A DNA stretch of 26,212 bases from an uncultured bacterium (GTDB lineage Bacteria > Bacillota > Clostridia > Oscillospirales > Ruminococcaceae), in assembly GCA_905214345.1 (NCBI GenBank), contig CAJMLV010000039.1:1-26212 (forward strand), given 5' to 3'. The translations under genes were made by a program, and so were the position numbers. Below the pieces are notes generated by a model that saw nothing but the letters and a program-made list of their open reading frames with translations, was not told the origin of the DNA and ran no database searches. Below, one piece after another: positions 21,373 to 26,212 of the stretch (position 1 is the first letter of the stretch; each line of letters opens with the position of its first letter).

Positions 21373-22980
21373 TCAGCGGGAAGCGGTGTTGTTGATGATC
21401 AGCAGGTCACCGTCCTGCAGGATGGTATCTCCGTTGGGAATCAGATATTCCTCTCCCCGGCGGATGAGAACAATGAGAGCCCCTTTCCGGCGGGGCAGGT
21501 CGGCCAGACGGGCGCTTTCGGGCAGGTCACGGGCATCCACTTCTTTTTCGGTGAGGCTGGCCGTGGGCGCCTGGTCATGTTCCAGGGCACAGAGCACCAG
21601 CAGGTCGTCCGGCTGCAACAGGGTGTTGCCGTCCGGCACCAGGGTCTGGTCGCCCCGGCGCAGGCTGACCAGGAGGGTGCCCGGGGGCAGAAGAATTTGC
21701 CGCACCGCCTTGCCGCACCAGGCGTGGCCGTCCGGCACCGTCACCTGGATGAACTGCACCGGGGCTTCGTCCGCATAGTCGGTAAAGGTTTTCAGAATGT
21801 TGCCTCCGGCATCGATCATCTCCAGCCGCCGGGCCACGGCAGGCAGCAGCGACCCCTGCACCAGGATGGAGAAGAGCACCACTACGAACACAATGTGGAA
21901 AATGTCCATCTCGATGTATGCCGGGCTGATCACCGCCATCACCGCAAAAACGACCGAGGCTGCCCCGCGCAGACCGGAAAAGGAGATGAGCAGTTTCTGC
22001 CGTGTGCTGCCGCCAAAGGGAGCCATCAACAGAAACACCGCCGCCGGGCGGGCCACCAGGGTCAGGAACAGGGCGATGCCCAAAGCGGGCAGCAGCACCG
22101 CCGGCATGCGGGATGGATAAGACAAAAGACCCAGCACAAAGAAAAGGATCATCTGCATGATGCCGGTGATGCCGTCAAAGAAGGGAACCAGCGTATCTTT
22201 GTGGCCGATGTCGCCGTTGCCCAGGATTATGCCCGCAATATACACGCTCAGAAAACCGTTGCCGCCCAGCAGGGTAGGGGCTGCATAGGCCAGCAGCGCT
22301 GCGGCCACCACCAGAATGGTGTCTGACCCCGAAGCGGCAAAATGCAGCCGGCGCATCATCCACAATACGGCAAACCCCACCCCGAACCCGAAGGCCAGGC
22401 CAAAAGCCAGCTGCTTGACCAGCAGCAGCGCCGCCCCGCCCGGGGTGATGCCGGTTTCCATGGCGGCCAGCAGTACCGCTGTCAGCATATAGGCGAAGGG
22501 GTCGTTGCTGCCGCTCTCGACCTCCAAAAGAGAGTCGGTGTTTTCTTTCAGTGCCAGTTTCCGGGCACGCAGGATGGAAAACACCGAGGCGGCGTCGGTG
22601 GAGCCCAGCACCGCCCCGCACAAAAGACCTTGCAGGAGAGTCATGCCCAGCACCAGATGGCAGAACCAGCCGGTGAGCAGGGCGGTGAGCAAGGTCCCCG
22701 CGCTGGAAAGCAGGAGGGACGGCGCCGCCACTGGGCGGGCGGCACGCCAGTTGGTGCCGAAGCCGCCGTAGAACATGATGAACACCAGCGCTACCGAACA
22801 GATCTGCTCGGTGACGGCATAGTCGTCAAAGGCGACCTTGAACAGGCCGTCGGACCCGAACAGCATGCCCAGAAACAGAAATGCCAGCAGCGCCGGAATG
22901 CCCAGCCGGGCGCTCAGTTTGAGAAAGGCCGTGCAGGCCAGCATGACCACGGCAACGAACAGCAGCAAGGGTGTGAGCAT
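21373..22980 (-). CDS. CPA1-type potassium or sodium/proton antiporter with RCK_C domains
   Basis: This 535-residue protein should exchange K+ or Na+ for protons across the cell membrane. The first ~385 residues form about 12-13 membrane segments with the antiporter core motifs GAVLGSTDAASVFSIL and VESGSNDPFAYML (ion-binding Asp/Asn-Asp region), and SFSGLRGAASVVFAV. Two cytosolic RCK_C/TrkA-C-like domains follow (about 400-470 and 480-533), as in NhaP2/CvrA-type K+/H+ antiporters. In Firmicutes such domains often bind c-di-AMP, which is an inference here. AGGAGAGG precedes the ATG. It has its own promoter and is convergent with pheT; its stop is 12 nt from the shared terminator. Confidence 0.9.
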   Translation of the reverse strand: MLTPLLLFVAVVMLACTAFLKLSARLGIPALLAFLFLGMLFGSDGLFKVAFDDYAVTEQICSVALVFIMFYGGFGTNWRAARPVAAPSLLLSSAGTLLTALLTGWFCHLVLGMTLLQGLLCGAVLGSTDAASVFSILRARKLALKENTDSLLEVESGSNDPFAYMLTAVLLAAMETGITPGGAALLLVKQLAFGLAFGFGVGFAVLWMMRRLHFAASGSDTILVVAAALLAYAAPTLLGGNGFLSVYIAGIILGNGDIGHKDTLVPFFDGITGIMQMILFFVLGLLSYPSRMPAVLLPALGIALFLTLVARPAAVFLLMAPFGGSTRQKLLISFSGLRGAASVVFAVMAVISPAYIEMDIFHIVFVVVLFSILVQGSLLPAVARRLEMIDAGGNILKTFTDYADEAPVQFIQVTVPDGHAWCGKAVRQILLPPGTLLVSLRRGDQTLVPDGNTLLQPDDLLVLCALEHDQAPTASLTEKEVDARDLPESARLADLPRRKGALIVLIRRGEEYLIPNGDTILQDGDLLIINNTASR

Positions 22981-23025
22981 GAATCCTCTCCTTTGTACAA
23001 GATGGTGATGTATCGGTTAGCTATA

Positions 23026-23054
23026 ACTATATCACATCTGCCCGTTTGCTGCAA
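23026..23054 (-). promoter_or_regulatory. Promoter of the antiporter gene
   Basis: On the minus strand TTGCAG (23054-23049), a 17-nt spacer and TATAGT (23031-23026) lie 46 nt before the antiporter start codon. Confidence 0.65.
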
Positions 23055-23173
23055 AGGGGCAGCGTGTCGGTTGTGCCCGGTTAATAATGTTCGGAAAATG
23101 CAGCCCAAAACCGAAGAATCTTAGAAATCGCCTTGGGAAAAGCCTTTCCTTCACTGCTGCGACCCTTTTAGAC
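23055..23173. other. Intergenic region, no feature recognised
   Basis: This is the first part of the 374-nt gap between the antiporter promoter and glmS. Only a short GGAAA/TTTCC hairpin (around 23137-23150) is visible. The rest of the gap holds the promoter-terminator unit at 23174-23309, an inverted repeat at 23318-23341 and the glmS -10 box. Confidence 0.4.
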
Positions 23174-23202
23174 TTGCCCTTGGGGCGGGTTCGTGGTATC
23201 CT
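23174..23202 (+). promoter_or_regulatory. Promoter of the orphan unit, with palindrome over the -10
   Basis: TTGCCC (23174-23179), a 17-nt spacer and an extended -10, TGG-TATCCT (23197-23202), form a plausible promoter. GGTAT-CCT-ATACC (23195-23207), a perfect palindrome, covers the -10 box and could be an operator. Confidence 0.55.
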
Positions 23203-23208
23203 ATACCA

Positions 23209-23309
23209 GGTACGCGACTCTGCTTTGAAAAGTCTTTATGGTGTAAGATACTGGAAAGGGAGAATGCGTGCGGCGGGCGACCGTTGCCCTTGACGGCCGT
23301 CCGTTTTTT
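23209..23309 (+). ncRNA. Candidate small RNA or leader transcript, about 100 nt
   Basis: A self-contained unit runs from the predicted start (about 23209) to an intrinsic terminator (CGGGCG-A-CCG 23274-23283 with CGG-C-CGTCCG 23294-23303, then T6). It contains a GACT/AGTC stem and, at 23264-23293, a possible nine-residue reading frame (MRAAGDRCP) with GGGAGA ahead of it, whose stop lies in the terminator loop. It does not match SRP RNA, 6S RNA, tmRNA or the glmS ribozyme. It may be a trans-acting sRNA, or a leader controlling glmS 120 nt downstream by attenuation. Confidence 0.4.
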
Positions 23310-23317
23310 ATTGGCAT

Positions 23318-23341
23318 TTTGCGGCTCACAGAGGCCGCAAA
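23318..23341. repeat. 8-bp inverted repeat upstream of glmS
   Basis: TTTGCGGC and GCCGCAAA are separated by 8 nt. There is no T tract after either arm, so it is not a typical terminator. It might be a second stem of the glmS leader. Confidence 0.5.
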
Positions 23342-23403
23342 GGTGGACATTTGCTTCAAAATGGCATATACTTAAAAAATCCTGTGATGAATCACCCTTA
23401 TGA

Positions 23404-23409
23404 TACAAT
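23404..23409 (+). promoter_or_regulatory. Possible glmS -10 box
   Basis: TACAAT lies 20 nt before the glmS start codon, which would leave a very short leader. No good -35 is seen at standard spacing. GGAGGG 7-12 nt before the ATG is the ribosome binding site. Confidence 0.35.
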
Positions 23410-23428
23410 AGAGATGGAGGGAAAACCT

Positions 23429-25270
23429 ATGTGTGGAATCGTTGGCTTTACCGGCCGTGTGCAGGCCGCGCCAATCCTGCTGGACGGCCTGGCGAAACTG
23501 GAATACCGCGGATACGACTCCGCCGGTCTGGCTGTGCAGAATGCCGCCGGCAAGATCGAGGTAGTCAAGGCCAAGGGCCGTCTGCGGGTCCTGAGCGAAA
23601 TGACCGACGGCGGCACGGCGGTGCCCGGCACCTGCGGTATCGGCCATACCCGCTGGGCCACCCACGGCGAGCCTTCGGTGATCAACGCCCATCCCCATTA
23701 CAGCCGTGACGAAAAGATCGCGGTGGTGCACAACGGTATCATCGAAAATTACCAGGAGCTGAAGGACTGGCTCATCAACCGCGGGTATGACTTTGTTTCC
23801 CAGACCGATACCGAAGTGGTGGCTCAGCTCATCGACTATTACTATACCGGGGAAGCCGCCGGCGACCCGCTGGACGCCATCACCCGCATGATGGTCCGCG
23901 TACGCGGTTCCTATGCTCTGGGTGTCCTCTTTGCGGATCAGCCTGGTGTGCTCTATGCGGCGCGCAAGGACAGCCCCCTCATTGTGGGCCGTGCCGAGGA
24001 CGGTAACATCATCGCATCCGACGTGCCTGCGCTGCTCAAGTATACCCGTACCGTCTATTACATCGACAACCTGGAAATTGCCCGTCTGACCCCTGATTCC
24101 ATCGAGTTCTTCAACATCGACCGCGAGCCGGTGGAGAAGGATTCCACCACCATCGAGTGGGACGCCGAAGCGGCGGAAAAGGGCGGCTACGAGCATTTCA
24201 TGATGAAGGAGATCCACGAGCAGCCCGCCGCCGTGCGGGATACTCTCAGCCCCCGCATCAAGGACGGCAAGGTGGATCTGAGCGAACTCTCTCTGGACGA
24301 GGAAGCCATCCGCGCCGTGCGCCGCATCTATATCGTGGGCTGCGGCTCCGCCTACCATGTGGGCGTGGCGGCACGCTATGTCTTTGAGAGCCTGGCCCGG
24401 GTGCCGGTGGAAGTGGACGTGGCCAGCGAGTTCCGCTATCGTGACCCCGTGCTGGAACCCGACTCCCTGGCCATCATCATCAGCCAGAGCGGCGAGACCG
24501 CCGATACTCTGGCCGCCCTGCGCCTGTGCAAGGATCGGGGGGTACGCACCATCGGCATCGTGAACGTGGTGGGTTCCTCCATTGCCCGGGAAGCCGACGC
24601 CACCCTGTATACCTGGGCCGGCCCGGAAATCGCCGTGGCCACCACCAAGGCATACAGCACCCAGCTGGCTGCCTGCTACCTGCTGGCCATTGCCTTCGGC
24701 CAGCAGCGGGGCGTGCTGGATGATGACCGCGCCGCCGCGCTGGTGGAAGAGCTGCAGGCTCTGCCCGACAAGATCGAAAAGACCCTTTCGGACAAAGAGC
24801 GCATCCAGTGGTTTGCCAGCAAATACGCCAACGCCCGGGACGCCTTCTTCATCGGCCGCGGCCTGGATTATGCGGTGGCTCTGGAAGGCAGCCTGAAATT
24901 CAAGGAGATCAGCTACATCCACTCCGAAGCGTTTGCGGCGGGGGAGATGAAGCACGGCCCCATCTCTCTGGTGGAAAAAGGTACCCTGGTGGTGGGCATC
25001 CTGACCCAGCCCGAACTCTATGAAAAGACCGTCTCCAACCTGGTGGAAGCCAAGAGCCGGGGGGCGTTCCTCATGGGGCTGACCAGCTACGGCAACTATA
25101 ACATTGAGGACACTGCCGGATTCACCGTTTATGTGCCCAAGACCGATCCGCATTTTGCCATCAGCCTGTCGGTCATTCCGCTGCAGCTGCTGGCTTACTA
25201 TGTCAGCTGTGCCAAGGGCCTGGACGTGGATAAACCCCGCAACCTGGCCAAGAGCGTGACCGTAGAATAA
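23429..25270 (+). CDS. glmS: Glutamine-fructose-6-phosphate aminotransferase (isomerizing)
   Basis: It makes glucosamine 6-phosphate from fructose 6-phosphate and glutamine, the first step towards UDP-GlcNAc for peptidoglycan. The 613-residue protein begins MCGIVGFTG, where Cys2 becomes the N-terminal nucleophile of the glutaminase domain (about 1-230; with GIGHTRWATHG and HNGIIENYQEL). Two SIS sugar domains follow (about 290-420 and 460-595; SQSGETADTLAALR) and the C-terminus AKSVTVE closes the active site. ATG 23429 is certain because Cys must be residue 2; upstream in-frame ATGs are rejected. No glmS ribozyme core is visible upstream, so control must differ from Bacillus. Confidence 0.98.
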   Translation: MCGIVGFTGRVQAAPILLDGLAKLEYRGYDSAGLAVQNAAGKIEVVKAKGRLRVLSEMTDGGTAVPGTCGIGHTRWATHGEPSVINAHPHYSRDEKIAVVHNGIIENYQELKDWLINRGYDFVSQTDTEVVAQLIDYYYTGEAAGDPLDAITRMMVRVRGSYALGVLFADQPGVLYAARKDSPLIVGRAEDGNIIASDVPALLKYTRTVYYIDNLEIARLTPDSIEFFNIDREPVEKDSTTIEWDAEAAEKGGYEHFMMKEIHEQPAAVRDTLSPRIKDGKVDLSELSLDEEAIRAVRRIYIVGCGSAYHVGVAARYVFESLARVPVEVDVASEFRYRDPVLEPDSLAIIISQSGETADTLAALRLCKDRGVRTIGIVNVVGSSIAREADATLYTWAGPEIAVATTKAYSTQLAACYLLAIAFGQQRGVLDDDRAAALVEELQALPDKIEKTLSDKERIQWFASKYANARDAFFIGRGLDYAVALEGSLKFKEISYIHSEAFAAGEMKHGPISLVEKGTLVVGILTQPELYEKTVSNLVEAKSRGAFLMGLTSYGNYNIEDTAGFTVYVPKTDPHFAISLSVIPLQLLAYYVSCAKGLDVDKPRNLAKSVTVE

Positions 25271-25335
25271 GAATCGGACACAAAGAGACGGCTTGTTCAA
25301 ATTGCCAAATTTTTTTGTGCGAATTTGTACGCCTT

Positions 25336-25379
25336 TTGCTCCGTTTGTCTTCTGTTAGTAGGGACAAACGGGGCAATTT
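25336..25379 (+). terminator. glmS terminator, overlapping the next promoter
   Basis: TTGCTCCGTTTGTC (25336-25349) pairs with GACAAACGGGGCAA (25363-25376), a 14-bp stem with one G-U, followed by a short TTT. The 3' arm overlaps the -35 region of the promoter ending at 25390. Confidence 0.75.
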
Positions 25380-25390
25380 CGTGTTATAAT
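25361..25390 (+). promoter_or_regulatory. Promoter of the downstream polysaccharide gene
   Basis: TATAAT (25385-25390) is a perfect -10. At 18-nt spacing GGGACA (25361-25366) is a weak -35 lying inside the terminator's 3' arm. The leader to 25523 contains a GGGCCGCC/GGCGGCCC hairpin (25465-25472 with 25484-25491) that could influence expression. Confidence 0.55.
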
Positions 25391-25522
25391 ACAAGCCGAA
25401 GTAAAAATATTCTGTGCGGGGTGCCGCGTTGCAGACCGGCCAGCCCCGTCATATACTGTGGCGTGGGCCGCCGTTTTGGACCGGGCGGCCCCTTTCGCCG
25501 GAAAACAGGGAAGATAGAGCGA

Positions 25523-26212
25523 ATGAAGAGATCCAACGAACAACTCATCAAGGGCCTGCCCCGGCGCATCCTGCTCATGCTGCTGGACTGCGGGCTGATC
25601 GTGCTGTGCTATTATATCGCCATCCTGCTGCGATTTGACGGCGAGGACGCTTTCCGCCGTCATGAAGTCATCGTGGCCATGGCGCCCATGCTGACCTATA
25701 TCCTGCCCATTTATATGGTGGTGTTCTGGTTCGGCGGCCTGTACGAGATCATGTGGGAGTATGCCGGTATGCGGGACCTGGCAAGACTGACGTGTTTGTC
25801 GGGTCTGGCCACCGGTTTCAGCCTTCTGTTTGATATGCTGTTCCGCACCCGTACCATCAGCGGTACGGTGCTGATCATCGGCGCGGTGCTCAACACAGCG
25901 GCGGTGGCCGGGGTACGCTTTTTGTGGCGGCTCATGCGCACCGTGCGCCAGTACAGCCGCAGTTCGCCCAAGACCCGCACCGCCCGGGATACCACACCCT
26001 TGCTGATCGTTGGTGCGGGCAACGCAGGTGCCTGGGCCGTCAACCTGTGCAAGACCAAAAATTCCACCTTCGGCAACCCGGTGGTCATCGTGGACGATGA
26101 CCTGACCAAAAAGAACCTGCGGGTGCAGGGCGTGCCGGTGCGTGGTACCATCTCGGACATTCCAGAACTGGTGCGCAAGTACCATATTGTGGAGATCGTC
26201 ATCGCCATCACC
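25523..26212 (+). CDS. Nucleotide-sugar epimerase/dehydratase, polysaccharide biosynthesis (partial)
   Basis: The first 230 codons of a gene that continues beyond the window. About four membrane helices come first (roughly 15-36, 52-75, 88-108 and 113-133), then a basic linker and a Rossmann-like segment PLLIVGAGNAGAWAVNLCK (GxGxxG at about 165-170) followed by VVIVDDD and GVPVRGTISDIPELVRKYHI. This is the N-terminal layout of the CapD/FlaA1/EpsC family, membrane-anchored NAD-dependent 4,6-dehydratases or epimerases acting on UDP-GlcNAc-type sugars for capsule or glycan synthesis. The catalytic short-chain-dehydrogenase domain would lie off the edge. Its place after glmS, the source of UDP-GlcNAc, fits. 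The ribosome binding site is modest (AGGGAAG). Confidence 0.85.
   Translation, partial: MKRSNEQLIKGLPRRILLMLLDCGLIVLCYYIAILLRFDGEDAFRRHEVIVAMAPMLTYILPIYMVVFWFGGLYEIMWEYAGMRDLARLTCLSGLATGFSLLFDMLFRTRTISGTVLIIGAVLNTAAVAGVRFLWRLMRTVRQYSRSSPKTRTARDTTPLLIVGAGNAGAWAVNLCKTKNSTFGNPVVIVDDDLTKKNLRVQGVPVRGTISDIPELVRKYHIVEIVIAIT

Noticed and set aside
23209..23309. SRP (4.5S) RNA or 6S RNA
   Set aside because: No GGAAGCAGCA-type tetraloop region of SRP RNA, and it is too short and lacks the long bulged duplex of 6S RNA.
23310..23428. glmS ribozyme in the glmS leader
   Set aside because: The conserved core and cleavage-site sequence of the ribozyme are not seen, and the region is too short for the full fold.
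1..26212. CRISPR array, rRNA operon, classical DDE insertion sequence, restriction or abortive-infection system
   Set aside because: No regularly spaced repeats, no rRNA-like sequence, no transposase with DDE motifs and no recognisable defence nuclease were seen; RhuM is the only gene with a loose link to phage-type elements.

Overview
The window is chromosomal DNA from a Gram-positive anaerobe of the Clostridia, most likely a gut Oscillospiraceae/Ruminococcaceae of the Faecalibacterium-Subdoligranulum-Gemmiger kind. The basis is strong G/C bias at third codon positions in the housekeeping genes, Tn4451-type transposon genes (tnpV, tnpW, large serine recombinase), two tRNA-sensing T-box leaders and a clostridial-type phosphofructokinase. 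The genus is inferred from style, not from a search.

Positions 1-7484 are an accessory segment made of pieces of Tn4451/TnpX-like mobilizable elements. It holds an N-terminal scrap of one serine recombinase, tnpV, a DUF6809-like gene, a RhuM-family gene, and a minus-strand block (sigma-region-4-like protein, zinc-finger protein, three GNAT acetyltransferases). These are followed by tnpW, a recombinase cut off after its first zinc-ribbon cysteine pair, a second tnpW-like gene and a detached recombinase C-terminus. The GNAT stretch is visibly more AT-rich than its surroundings. The segment stops just before the terminator of a tRNA-Pro gene.

Positions 7494-7806 are a minus-strand tRNA unit (consensus promoter, tRNA-Gln CTG, hairpin, tRNA-Pro CGG, terminator). 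From 8030 the sequence is core chromosome: pfkA; a four-gene unit of GntR/YtrA-type repressor, ABC ATPase and two related membrane subunits; and a GH42 beta-galactosidase homologue in which both catalytic glutamates appear to be replaced. Then come a T-box leader with valS and a small membrane protein, a second T-box leader with pheS-pheT, a minus-strand CPA1 cation/proton antiporter with RCK_C domains, an isolated promoter-to-terminator unit that may be a small RNA, glmS, and the start of a nucleotide-sugar dehydratase gene that runs off the right edge.

The core genes cover glycolysis, translation (two aminoacyl-tRNA synthetases controlled by uncharged tRNA), ion homeostasis and envelope precursor synthesis. 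The points most worth follow-up are the GH42 homologue without catalytic glutamates, the orphan ~100-nt transcription unit upstream of glmS, the mosaic recombinase region with its 15-bp inverted repeat, and the tRNA-Gln/tRNA-Pro spacer, which looks like a terminator.
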